A stretch of DNA of 64,000 bases. Source: Alphaproteobacteria bacterium. GTDB taxonomy: Bacteria; Pseudomonadota; Alphaproteobacteria; Caulobacterales; Parvularculaceae. This document shows, in pieces, positions 43,051 to 51,305 of the stretch. The stretch covers positions 49,512-113,511 of the forward strand of contig JAUIMC010000012.1 of the NCBI GenBank assembly GCA_030433215.1, given 5' to 3'. A model generated the notes under the pieces. The model saw only the letters and a program-made list of their open reading frames with translations. It did not search any database and was not told where the DNA came from. Each line of letters opens with the position of its first letter. The first letter of the stretch is position 1. Position numbers and translations under genes: made by a program.

Positions 43051-43986
43051 ATGAAGCAATTGCCGCCGCTGAACGCCTTAAAGGTCTTCGAGGCCGCCGC
43101 CCGCCACTTAAGTTTCACTAAAGCGGCTGAAGAGCTGCATGTGACGCCGGGCGCGGTGAGCCAGCAGATCAAGGCCCTTGAGGACTTTCTCCAGACCCCG
43201 GTCTTCCGCCGCCACAAGCGGGCCCTCCTCCTCACCGACGAGGCCCAGGCGAGCCTGCCGATCCTGCGCGAGGGCTTCGACAAGCTGGTCGAGGCGGGAG
43301 AAATCCTCGCCAAGAAGGCAGACGCGGGCCGCCTGACGGTCTCGGTCGCGCCCTCTTTCGCCTCGAAATGGCTGGTGCCACGCCTCGACCGCTTCCAGGA
43401 GGCCCATCCCGATATCGACGTCTGGGTCTCGGCGGACATGAATGTGGTGGATTTCGCCGTGGACGATGTGGACATCGCCATCCGCTACGGGCCGGGCCAG
43501 TATCCCGGCCTCGTCATGGAGCATCTGATGGCGGAAAAGATCGTCCCGGTCTGCAGCCCGCAGCTTCTGACCGGGGAGAACCCCATCAAGACGCCGGCGG
43601 ACCTCATCCACCACACGCTCTTGCACGATTCCGGCAATGACAAGGATCCGGGCTGCCCGACCTGGCCCATGTGGCTGAAAGCCGCCGGGGTCGACCACAA
43701 GGCGGGCGACCGCGGGCTCAAGTTCAACCAGTCCTCGCTGGTCATCGAGGCGGCTGTCGCCGGCAAGGGCGTGGCGCTTGCCAAATCGGCGCTGGCGCTC
43801 GCGGACCTTGAAGCCGCGCGGCTGGTGATACCGTTCGATCTGACGACGCCGACGGAGTTTTCCTATTACATCGTCCATCCGCCGTCGAAATCGTCCTCGC
43901 CGGCGGTGAAGGCGTTCAAGACCTGGGTAATGAAGGAAGCCGCCGAGAGCGTCGATGCGGCGGACGCCCAGGAAGCGGCAGCCTAA
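43051..43986 (+). CDS. LysR-family transcription regulator (GcvA-like)
   Basis: 311 residues. The LysR helix-turn-helix is in LSFTKAAEELHVTPGAVSQQ, and the beginning PPLNALKVFEAAARH is the GcvA/AmpR-type opening. The effector domain follows, with a 15-residue Ala/Glu/Asp-rich tail. A GAGGGAGGG ribosome site is just upstream. It is divergent from the sulfur operon (263-base gap, AT-richer than its surroundings), so it could regulate it, but this class usually controls amino-acid or antibiotic-response genes. Confidence 0.88.
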   Translation: MKQLPPLNALKVFEAAARHLSFTKAAEELHVTPGAVSQQIKALEDFLQTPVFRRHKRALLLTDEAQASLPILREGFDKLVEAGEILAKKADAGRLTVSVAPSFASKWLVPRLDRFQEAHPDIDVWVSADMNVVDFAVDDVDIAIRYGPGQYPGLVMEHLMAEKIVPVCSPQLLTGENPIKTPADLIHHTLLHDSGNDKDPGCPTWPMWLKAAGVDHKAGDRGLKFNQSSLVIEAAVAGKGVALAKSALALADLEAARLVIPFDLTTPTEFSYYIVHPPSKSSSPAVKAFKTWVMKEAAESVDAADAQEAAA

Positions 43987-44018
43987 GCGGCAGCCCAAAC
44001 CGCTGCTCTTAACGGCTC

Positions 44019-44060
44019 AAAAAAATAACGCCTGCGTCGCGGGGGAACGACGCAGGCGTC
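44019..44060 (-). terminator. Strong leftward terminator behind the IscU-like gene
   Basis: The 12-base arms ACGCCTGCGTCG (44028-44039) and CGACGCAGGCGT (44048-44059) form a stem; reading leftwards it is followed by TTATTTTTTT. It ends transcripts from the scaffold gene at 44193-44642. It lies 42 bases past the end of the convergent LysR gene and has no T-tract on that side. Confidence 0.85.
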
Positions 44061-44192
44061 CGATAAGCGGCCCGAAGGTTTGGGGGAGAGAAAGCCGGGC
44101 CGCTCTGTCGAATTCTCAAATGGCCCTTAACCATGCGGGTTCAAGCCGCCCTAGATGACAAAAATGTCAGACGCCGCCTCACAGGCGCGCGA

Positions 44193-44642
44193 TCAGCCAG
44201 CGTTCGAAGAGGCATCAAACCCGAGTTGATCGAGACAGGCGCAGACCGCCTCGAAAACAAGCAGGGTCGAGGCGTGGCGCTGAGGATAATCGCGGATGGG
44301 TTCGAGCATGGCGAGGTCGGCCCAGCGCGCGCCTTCCGGCGGCGCGCCCTCTTCCTTCAGCATGGCGCGCATCTGGTTGCGCACCGCGTAAAGTTCTTCC
44401 GCGCTGGCGCCGACAATGTTGCGCGCAAGGATCGAGGCCGAGGCCTGCCCGAGAGCGCAGGCCTTCGCCTCCATGCCGAACTCGGCGACACGGGGCCCCT
44501 CCATCTTGAGATCGACGCTCACTTCCGAGCCGCAGACGCGGCTCGATTTCGTCGCGCTGGCGTCAGGCGACGCCAAACGATGCGCCGGCGGGATCGCCGC
44601 CGCCGCATCGAGAACGCCGCCTGTATAGAGCTCGCTCAACAT
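44193..44642 (-). CDS. IscU/SufU-like iron-sulfur scaffold protein
   Basis: 149 residues of the NifU-N/IscU fold. Two of the three cluster cysteines are visible, in SRVCGSEVSVDL and KACALGQASASIL. The third position, normally His-Cys-Ser, reads RHASTLL. So it is a divergent scaffold, or a member with other ligands (Cys in VCACLDQ is near). Known relatives act in cluster assembly. No suf or isc genes are nearby. It lies 20 bases downstream of the pirin gene on the same strand. Confidence 0.8.
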   Translation of the reverse strand: MLSELYTGGVLDAAAAIPPAHRLASPDASATKSSRVCGSEVSVDLKMEGPRVAEFGMEAKACALGQASASILARNIVGASAEELYAVRNQMRAMLKEEGAPPEGARWADLAMLEPIRDYPQRHASTLLVFEAVCACLDQLGFDASSNAG

Positions 44643-44662
44643 GCCGCTTACATGGCGGTTTT

Positions 44663-45358
44663 TTACGGCAAGTCAAACAACAGGATTTCGCTGTCCGCGA
44701 GGGCGGTGAAGGAAATCTCGTCCTCCTCCGCGATCTTGGCGCCGTCGCCGGGCTGCATGGCGAGCCCGCCAATCTCGACGCCGCCCTTCGCAACCTGCAG
44801 CCAGCCATAACGGCCCGGCCCGAAGGCATGGGTCAGGGTCTCGCCTTCCTTGACAATGGAGGCGTAGAGCGAGGCGTTCTGGCGAATGGCGAAAGAGCCG
44901 TCGCGCCCGTCTGGCGAGGCGACGAGCTTCAGGGCGCCGTTGCGGGAATCGCCGATCTCACGCTCTTCATAACGCGGCGGCGCGCCCTTCACATTCGGCA
45001 GAAGCCAGATCTGATAGAGGTGCAAGGGCTCGGTGTCCGACGCGTTGAACTCGCTATGGGTGACGCCCGAGCCGGCGGACATATATTGCACCATGCCCGG
45101 CGTGATGACGCCGCCGCCGCCGGTCGAATCCTTATGGGCGAGCGCGCCTTCGAGCACATAGGTGATAATCTCCATGTCCTCATGGGGGTGAGTCGGAAAA
45201 CCTGCGCCCGGATTGATGCGGTCTTCATTGATCACCCGGAGCGGCCGGAAGCCCATATGGTCTGGATGATAATAATGGGCGAAAGAGAACGTGTGATGGG
45301 TGTCGAGCCAGCCATGGGTGGCGTGGCCCCGGTCGACGGCTCTGCGGATATTGATCAT
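44663..45358 (-). CDS. Pirin family cupin protein
   Basis: 231 residues of the YhhW/pirin bicupin family. The metal site is visible in FPTHPHEDMEIITYVLEG and, later, VTHSEFNASD. Some members are quercetin 2,3-dioxygenases, others are regulators; the role here is open. ATG 45358 has an excellent GGAGG. It heads a probable two-gene unit with the scaffold gene. Confidence 0.92.
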   Translation of the reverse strand: MINIRRAVDRGHATHGWLDTHHTFSFAHYYHPDHMGFRPLRVINEDRINPGAGFPTHPHEDMEIITYVLEGALAHKDSTGGGGVITPGMVQYMSAGSGVTHSEFNASDTEPLHLYQIWLLPNVKGAPPRYEEREIGDSRNGALKLVASPDGRDGSFAIRQNASLYASIVKEGETLTHAFGPGRYGWLQVAKGGVEIGGLAMQPGDGAKIAEEDEISFTALADSEILLFDLP

Positions 45359-45478
45359 AAAGCCTCCTCGCCGGCCCTTTCAGAGCCCGGACGATTCTCG
45401 TTGTGCGGATGATTATCCCGGAATCTGGGAAGCCGCATCGCTTTTGTAAGAGCGCGCACGAAGCCGTGAACGGGCCCG

Positions 45479-46501
45479 CTAATCCGCAAGCGGCACGCCC
45501 GGCATGCTGCCGGTCGGCGCGAAGAGGATGACCGCCACCAGAACCGCCAGCAGCACGAGAAGCGCGATGAGATTGATCTTCGAGGCGCGCGCCGCCGATT
45601 GTTTTTCAAACCAGGTGCGCGGGCGTACGCCCTTGTAGATATAGATCGCCTGCGCGGCGAGCATGATGCAGGTGACGTTCACCATCAGCAACAGCACCGC
45701 GCGGCCGAAAAGCCCGAGATCGCCCGCGCCGAAAAACAGCCCCGCCGCCGCCGCCGGCGGCAACAGGGCGACGGCGACCATGACGCCCACCAGCGCCGCC
45801 GAAATCCCCGCGACGATGGAAAGCGCCGCCGCGACCCCGGCGGCGAGCGCCAGGACGACGGAATCGATTCCCGCCACCGTGCGGCTCATCAGTTCGCCGC
45901 TTTCCATATTGGTGCCGAACACCGCGCCGATCAGCGCCGCGGTGGCGAAACCGAGCGCGAGGCCCGCAATGGCGTTGCGCCCCGCGCGCATCAGGAGCTT
46001 CATGTCGCCGAGCGCGGCGCCGAGCGAGATCGCGAGAATGGGGCCCAGCAGGGGCGCGATCACCATGGCGCCGATCACGGCGGCGATGTTGTTGGCGTTG
46101 AGCCCGAGCGCCGCCACGATGGCGGACGCGAAGGTCAGAAGGAAAAAGTCGATGCTGAGATCCGCGCCGGCCGCCACGTCATTGTAAATCTCTTCGCGCA
46201 GGGCGACGTTTTTCGGCCGCTTCCTGTCCTCTTCGCCGTTCTCGTCCTCTTTTTCGTCAGGCTTCGGCGCCGTCGCCTCGACGGGAAGGACGATGATGCG
46301 CCAGTTCTTTTCATGGCCGCAGATGCTTTGCAGCGCATCCACAAGCCCTTGCGCGCCCTCCTCGACGAAGAGCGCGCGCAACACCGAACTGTCGTCTTCT
46401 TCAGTCGCGGAAAAGCGCGCATGGGTGGGCTTGTGCTCTTCGACGGCTTTTTCGACCTGATCGCGCTTCGCGCTTGGAAAGACAGCTTCGATCAGGCGCA
46501 T
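45479..46501 (-). CDS. DUF389/TIGR00341 membrane protein
   Basis: 340 residues from ATG 46501. The N-terminal half is soluble and charged (a 30-residue Asp/Glu/Lys linker around residue 90). The membrane half has about six to seven helices, with NIAAVIGAMVIAPLLGPILA as the family signature. No function is established. The start lies four bases after the cysS stop, so it is co-transcribed with cysS. Confidence 0.85.
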   Translation of the reverse strand: MRLIEAVFPSAKRDQVEKAVEEHKPTHARFSATEEDDSSVLRALFVEEGAQGLVDALQSICGHEKNWRIIVLPVEATAPKPDEKEDENGEEDRKRPKNVALREEIYNDVAAGADLSIDFFLLTFASAIVAALGLNANNIAAVIGAMVIAPLLGPILAISLGAALGDMKLLMRAGRNAIAGLALGFATAALIGAVFGTNMESGELMSRTVAGIDSVVLALAAGVAAALSIVAGISAALVGVMVAVALLPPAAAAGLFFGAGDLGLFGRAVLLLMVNVTCIMLAAQAIYIYKGVRPRTWFEKQSAARASKINLIALLVLLAVLVAVILFAPTGSMPGVPLAD

Positions 46502-46505
46502 GGGC

Positions 46506-47984
46506 TCAGCTCCGCCGCCAGGTCGCGCCCTGGGCCCCGTCTTCGAGGATGACGCCCTTGGCGGCGAGATCGTCGCGGATTTCATCGGCGCGGGCGAAGT
46601 TTTTGGCCTTGCGCGCCTCGGCGCGCTCGGCGATCAGCGCTTCGATCTCCTCCGCCGAGGGGCCGCCGCTATCGGCGCCCTTGAACCAGACCGCCGGGTC
46701 TTCGTTGAAAAAGCCAAAGCGTTTTCCCGCCGCCAGCAATCCGCCTTTCCACATCTGAATTTTTTCTTCAAACTCTTTGATGCGGCCTTCGACAAGCTTG
46801 CGGTCAATCTTGTAATCCGGCTCTGCATCGCCCCGTTTGAGATTTTTGAGCAACGCTTCTCTTTCTTCTGCGTGCGTGAAGATGTTGCTCGCTATTCCAT
46901 GCATGGCGCTGAACAAGGCCGGCGTATTTAGATCGTCATGCAAGAAGGTTGTAAGATGTTCTACGAGTTTCTCATTCTTCAAGGGAGGGAACTCGGGAAC
47001 CAGGGTTAGCGCGCGGTAAAACCGATCCATTTGCTGTTTTGACTGCTTCAGCAGCTCTTCGGTCCATTCAAGCGGCTGCCTGTAATGGGCCGACAAGAGC
47101 GCCCAGCGCAGCACCTCGCCATGCCAGTCCTTCAGAAGGTCATGGGCGAGCAAGATATTGCCCAGCGACTTCGACATCTTGTCCTCGCCCATGCGCAAGA
47201 AGCCGTTATGCATCCAGTAATGGGCGAGCGGCGCGCCTTTGTGCGCACAGGCCGATTGCGCGATCTCGTTTTCATGGTGCGGAAATCTGAGATCCTGACC
47301 GCCGCCATGGATATCGATGGTCTCGCCCAGTTCGCTTTCGATCATCACCGAGCATTCGAGATGCCAGCCGGGCCGGCCGCGCCCCCAGGGGCTGTCCCAT
47401 CCGGGCTCGTCCTCTTTCGACGGCTTCCAGAGAACGAAATCCGCCGGGCTCTTCTTGTAAGGCGCAACCTCGACCCGCGCGCCGGCGATCATCTCGTCGC
47501 GGTCGGCGCCGGAAAGCTTGCCGTAATCGGCATAGGCGTCGACGGAAAAGAGCACATGGCCTTCCGCCTCATAGGCGGCGTCTTCTTCGATCAGCCGTTC
47601 CATCATGGCGATCATCGGCCCCACATGCCCCGTGGCCTTCGGTTCGAGATCGGGGCGCAACACGCCGAGCGCGCCCATATCGGCGCGATAGATGTCCGCG
47701 AATTTTTCGGTGATGGCGCCGATCGGCTCGCCGCTCTCGCGCGCGGCCTTGATGATCTTGTCGTCGATGTCGGTGATGTTGCGCGCATAGACGACGTGGT
47801 TCTCGCCGTACTGCGCGCGCAGGACCCGGTAGAGGAGATCGAAGGCGACGGCGGAGCGCGCATTGCCGATATGCGCATAGCTGTAGACCGTGGGCCCGCA
47901 GACATAGAGCGTCACCCGATCCGGATCGGCGGGTATGAATTCGCGCTTTTCGCGCGCCATAGAGTCATAGATCGTCAGGGGCAT
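46506..47984 (-). CDS. cysS: Cysteinyl-tRNA synthetase
   Basis: Class I aminoacyl-tRNA synthetase, 492 residues. The HIGH motif is in [17 protein letters not shown] and KMSKS in [12 protein letters not shown]; the zinc-binding cysteine and histidine residues are in YVCGPTVYS and [16 protein letters not shown]. Complete and normal in protein sequence. The segment 46741-47040 is clearly poorer in G+C than the rest (about 48% by hand count). Confidence 0.97.
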   Translation of the reverse strand: MPLTIYDSMAREKREFIPADPDRVTLYVCGPTVYSYAHIGNARSAVAFDLLYRVLRAQYGENHVVYARNITDIDDKIIKAARESGEPIGAITEKFADIYRADMGALGVLRPDLEPKATGHVGPMIAMMERLIEEDAAYEAEGHVLFSVDAYADYGKLSGADRDEMIAGARVEVAPYKKSPADFVLWKPSKEDEPGWDSPWGRGRPGWHLECSVMIESELGETIDIHGGGQDLRFPHHENEIAQSACAHKGAPLAHYWMHNGFLRMGEDKMSKSLGNILLAHDLLKDWHGEVLRWALLSAHYRQPLEWTEELLKQSKQQMDRFYRALTLVPEFPPLKNEKLVEHLTTFLHDDLNTPALFSAMHGIASNIFTHAEEREALLKNLKRGDAEPDYKIDRKLVEGRIKEFEEKIQMWKGGLLAAGKRFGFFNEDPAVWFKGADSGGPSAEEIEALIAERAEARKAKNFARADEIRDDLAAKGVILEDGAQGATWRRS

Positions 47985-48095
47985 GGATACGCTCTTTCTT
48001 CCCGCCCGTTGCTAGCCGCGCCGGTCGGCGCTGGCAACAAGCGCGCCGCCAAGAAGCCGCTTCCCTGCCCCGGCAAGGCTGCTATGGTCCGGCCC

Positions 48096-48497
48096 ATGAC
48101 AGACGCATCGCCCTTCGCCGCCCCGGAAAGCCTCGACGAAAAGATCGAGGAAACGGCCCGTTTCGCCCCGAAATTCGGAGCCGACGGCCTGATCACCGCC
48201 GTCGCCACCGACGCCGGCACGGGCCGCCTCCTGATGCTCGCCCATATGAACGCCGAGGCGCTCGCCAAAACCATCGAGACGGGAGAGGCCTGGTACTGGT
48301 CGCGCTCGCGGGGCGAACTCTGGCGCAAGGGCGCGACCTCCGGCCATGTCCAGAAAATCGTCGAAATCCGCACCGACTGCGATCAGGACGCCATCGAACT
48401 CGTCGTCGAACAGACCGGCCCCGCCTGTCACACGGGCCGCAAGTCTTGCTTTTACCGGGTGGTGGTTTCGGCGGAAGAGCTGAGAAAAGACGCCTAG
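48096..48497 (+). CDS. hisI: Phosphoribosyl-AMP cyclohydrolase
   Basis: Third step of histidine synthesis. 133 residues from ATG 48096 (an ATG four codons upstream is less likely). Metal ligands are seen in [18 protein letters not shown] and in [29 protein letters not shown] is the substrate loop. It is not fused to the HisE pyrophosphohydrolase, as usual in alphaproteobacteria. No other his genes are close. Its stop overlaps that of the convergent TetR gene by four bases. Confidence 0.96.
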   Translation: MTDASPFAAPESLDEKIEETARFAPKFGADGLITAVATDAGTGRLLMLAHMNAEALAKTIETGEAWYWSRSRGELWRKGATSGHVQKIVEIRTDCDQDAIELVVEQTGPACHTGRKSCFYRVVVSAEELRKDA

Positions 48498-49057
48498 ACG
48501 CCAGCCGCCTTTAAAAGATCTTCCGCGGCGGCGCGCGCATCGGCGACGATCGCATCCGGGTCGTGCAGATGCGCCAGCACGATGGCGCCTTCCTTTAAAA
48601 GAAGAATCTGGCCGGCCAGCCGCTTCGGCGCTTTCGCGCCGGCCTCGCCCGCAAGCTTTTCGAAATAGGCGAGCAACAGCTTTTTATGTTCCGCCGCGAC
48701 GCCATGGATCGGATGCGTCCGGTCCTGATATTCCGACGACGCCTTGATGAACATGCAGGAGCGGTATTCCGGCTCCGCAAACCACTCGGCCAGGACGTCG
48801 AAAACCGCCAGGAGCCGGCCGCGGGGGCTGTCGGCCAGCGCCTCGACGCGCCTGATCATCCAGTTGCGGAACTGCTCGTCGCGCAGGCGCAGGGTCGCCA
48901 GGATCAGTTCTTCCTTGGTGCGGAAGTGCTTGTAGATGGCTGTTTTGGAAACGCCGGTCTCCTTCGCCAGGGCGTCCATGCCGAGGGCGTGAAAGCCATC
49001 GCGATAGAAGGCCTTCAACGCCTTCTGGACCAGCTCATCTCTTTTTGAAGCGCTCAA
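48494..49057 (-). CDS. TetR-family transcription repressor
   Basis: 187 residues. The helix-turn-helix is [20 protein letters not shown]; the ligand domain is of the kind seen in repressors of oxidoreductase genes. The start is TTG at 49057, 8 bases after GGAG. A candidate operator copy lies only 16 bases before this start codon, so self-repression is likely. It is divergent from the three-gene module at 49232-50539, the probable target. Confidence 0.93.
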   Translation of the reverse strand: MSASKRDELVQKALKAFYRDGFHALGMDALAKETGVSKTAIYKHFRTKEELILATLRLRDEQFRNWMIRRVEALADSPRGRLLAVFDVLAEWFAEPEYRSCMFIKASSEYQDRTHPIHGVAAEHKKLLLAYFEKLAGEAGAKAPKRLAGQILLLKEGAIVLAHLHDPDAIVADARAAAEDLLKAAGV

Positions 49058-49072
49058 GCTGAAATCTCCGAT

Positions 49073-49198
49073 ACTGATCGGTAAATGTAGAATGCGTCAC
49101 CTTATATGCAAGTGCAGGCCGCATTTTTGAAAATTTTCGCAAAAATACATTGACAGATCGGTTACCCCCTCCTATCTGACCTTTACCGATCAGTTACC
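49073..49198. promoter_or_regulatory. Three-copy TetR operator and divergent promoter region
   Basis: The sequence ACTGATCGGTAA occurs at 49073-49084, as the variant ACAGATCGGTTA at 49153-49164, and inverted as TTACCGATCAGT at 49183-49194. The second copy covers the spacer of a candidate promoter for the 49232 gene: TTGACA at 49150-49155, 17 bases, TATCTG at 49173-49178. The first copy is just before the TetR start. This layout fits repression of both directions by the TetR protein. Confidence 0.65.
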
Positions 49199-49231
49199 CA
49201 ACAGCCCGCTACATCAAACGGAGAGAGACCC

Positions 49232-49435
49232 ATGAAAACGCAAAACACCTTCTACCTGCGCCAGCTCAACGACCTCGCGCTCGCCTTCAGCATCGCCACG
49301 GCGCTGATCATGACCGCCGGCGTCCTTTCCATGCTGGTGCTGTTCCCGCCCTCTGCTCATGAAGCGCGCGGCGCCGGCGGCGACCTTGTCGCTATGCAGG
49401 CCGTCCAGCCCGCGCCGGACGCCCCGGCGAACTGA
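49232..49435 (+). CDS. Small single-helix membrane protein of unknown function
   Basis: 67 residues: a polar start, one transmembrane helix (about residues 18-40, ALAFSIATALIMTAGVLSML) and an Ala/Pro-rich tail. No recognised family. It has a GGAGAGAG ribosome site and is the first gene of the TetR-controlled unit, 43 bases before the next gene. The ribosome site, promoter and position support a real gene. Confidence 0.7.
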   Translation: MKTQNTFYLRQLNDLALAFSIATALIMTAGVLSMLVLFPPSAHEARGAGGDLVAMQAVQPAPDAPAN

Positions 49436-49478
49436 CCCCGTCCCAAAGCCGCCGACATAAAAAAGAAAAGGAAAGCCC

Positions 49479-49883
49479 ATGACCAAGCTCGCCCCGCCTT
49501 TCACCGAAGAGACCGCCCGCGCAAAAGTGCAGGCCGCCGAGGACGCCTGGAACACGCGCGACCCGGAGCGCGTCTCTCTCGCCTATTCGGAAAACTCCGA
49601 ATGGCGCAATCGCGATCGTTTCCTGACCGGCCGGGAAAATATCCGGGCGTTTCTCGCCGAGAAATGGTCGCAGGAAATCGACTACCGGCTGAAGAAGGAA
49701 TATTGGGCGCATACGGACAACCGCATCGCCGTGCGTTTCGAATATGAATCGCGCGACGCAAACGGCCAATGGCGGCGCAGCTATGGCAATGAGATGTGGG
49801 AATTCGACGAAGACGGGCTGATGCGCCGGCGCTTCGCCAGCATCAATGACGCCCCCATCGAAGAAAGCGAGCGGCGCCTTTAG
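49479..49883 (+). CDS. SnoaL/NTF2-like protein (DUF1348 family)
   Basis: 134 residues. The cystatin-like NTF2 fold is suggested by [20 protein letters not shown] and by [19 protein letters not shown], which is typical of the DUF1348 group. The activity of this group is unknown. Second gene of the TetR-controlled unit; ribosome site AAAGGAAAG. Confidence 0.9.
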   Translation: MTKLAPPFTEETARAKVQAAEDAWNTRDPERVSLAYSENSEWRNRDRFLTGRENIRAFLAEKWSQEIDYRLKKEYWAHTDNRIAVRFEYESRDANGQWRRSYGNEMWEFDEDGLMRRRFASINDAPIEESERRL

Positions 49884-49906
49884 GCGCCGCCGGACAGGAG
49901 AGCCCC

Positions 49907-50539
49907 ATGGCCCGCGCCTTTTCCAGGATCGCCTTTACGGACACGGTCCGCGAGCAGCAGGCAAAGCACGGCTCGGCCGGCGCCTATGCGAAGTTTCTCG
50001 CGCCCGAAGCGCCGCCCAATAATACGCTCGGCGAGGCGGAAGCGGCCTTCATTCGCGCGCGGGACGGGTTCTATCAGGCGACCGTGTCAGAGACCGGCTG
50101 GCCCTATGTGCAGTTTCGCGGCGGCCCTCCGGGCTTCCTGCATGTGCTTGACGGGAAAACGCTTGCCTATGCGGATCTGCGCGGCAACCGGCAATATGTT
50201 TCCGTGGGCAATCTTCTGGGTAACGGGCGCATCGCGCTTTTCTTCATGGATTACCCGAACAAGCAGCGGCTGAAACTTCTCGGCCACGCCAGCATGGTCG
50301 AGACCGAAGACCATGCAGACCTCGTCAACAGCCTCGCCATGCCCGGCTATCGGGCGACGCCCGAACGCGCCGTCATCATCACTGTCGCCGGGTTCGACTG
50401 GAACTGCCCGCAACATATCCCCCAGCGCTATACGGTCGAGGAAATGGCCTCGACGCTGTCGCCGCTGCGCGATGAACTGGAGGCGCTGCGCAAGGAAAAC
50501 GCCGCGCTGAAAGCAAAACTCGAGGCGAAGGGGGCTTGA
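49907..50539 (+). CDS. Pyridoxamine 5'-phosphate oxidase-like FMN protein
   Basis: 210 residues. A split-barrel flavin fold of the PNPOx-like family is indicated by FYQATVSETGWPYVQFRGGP and GNRQYVSVGNLLGNGRIALF. The last 30 residues form a coiled coil (LRDELEALRKENAALKAKLE). Family members reduce or bind flavin substrates; the substrate is unknown. Third gene of the TetR-controlled unit; ribosome site AGGAGAG. Confidence 0.9.
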   Translation: MARAFSRIAFTDTVREQQAKHGSAGAYAKFLAPEAPPNNTLGEAEAAFIRARDGFYQATVSETGWPYVQFRGGPPGFLHVLDGKTLAYADLRGNRQYVSVGNLLGNGRIALFFMDYPNKQRLKLLGHASMVETEDHADLVNSLAMPGYRATPERAVIITVAGFDWNCPQHIPQRYTVEEMASTLSPLRDELEALRKENAALKAKLEAKGA

Positions 50540-50542
50540 TCG

Positions 50543-51250
50543 TCAGCCCATACCGCCGACGCCTTCGCGCCGGCTATGGACAAGCTTGTCGAGATGATAG
50601 GTCCTGACCGCCAGCATGATCCAGGCGGAATGAAAGACGACCCCGATCGCAAGGATCAGCAAACCGTGGATCGGGCCCACCGCCATGCGCGCGAAAAGTT
50701 CGTCAGCGGATGAAATCGGCGTCGGGTGGATGATGATCTTGCCGGCGTAGGCGATCGCCTGAAAGGCGAATATCCACATATAATTGCGGCGCAGGCGCCG
50801 GCCCATGGCCCGCCAGAAGCCGATATGATATTGCGGCGTCAGGTAATCCTTCGCCAAAACGTCCTGCCACTGGCCGGGATCGGGACGCGAGGAGCGCAAC
50901 AGAAGCGGCGCGTAGAAATTCGTTTCGATCCAGCGGCAACGCGCGCGCCAGACATTGAAATAACGATAGCGCCGCGCCTCCAGAATGAGAAACATGCAGA
51001 TCAGAATGCCGACCAGGAGAAGCGGCAGCGGCGAGGCCTGCGGCGTCGCATAGGCGATGGAAAGCGCGATCCCGAGCGTCACCACCGACCAGTTGGTCGT
51101 GTTGTCGAGCCGCGTTCGCCAGATGGTCGAGCGGTAGACCTCGCCCCGGTAAAGATGCGCAAGGGCGCCGATTTCCGATGAGTCCAGCTTGTTGCCGGTG
51201 CCCCCCGGGGGCGACTCCCATTGCTCCCATTCTTCTTTCATTGCCGCCAT
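50543..51250 (-). CDS. DUF2270 family membrane protein
   Basis: 235 residues from ATG 51250 (TTG 51277 and ATG 51241 are alternatives). Four hydrophobic helices are arranged in two pairs. HLYRGEVYRSTIWRTRLDNT at the start and EARRYRYFNVWRARCRWIET in the centre are DUF2270 marks. Function unknown. It converges with the PNPOx gene, three bases apart, and is divergent from the MATE gene. Confidence 0.85.
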   Translation of the reverse strand: MAAMKEEWEQWESPPGGTGNKLDSSEIGALAHLYRGEVYRSTIWRTRLDNTTNWSVVTLGIALSIAYATPQASPLPLLLVGILICMFLILEARRYRYFNVWRARCRWIETNFYAPLLLRSSRPDPGQWQDVLAKDYLTPQYHIGFWRAMGRRLRRNYMWIFAFQAIAYAGKIIIHPTPISSADELFARMAVGPIHGLLILAIGVVFHSAWIMLAVRTYHLDKLVHSRREGVGGMG

Positions 51251-51305
51251 TGTCCGCCGTTCGGCCTGAGGTGACAAGCCGGGCGAGAGCGATTAGGCGG
51301 ATCGG

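Noticed and set aside
44131..44165. GGGTTCAAG resembling a tRNA T-loop
   Set aside because: The flanking bases do not form a T-stem and no acceptor or anticodon arm can be built.
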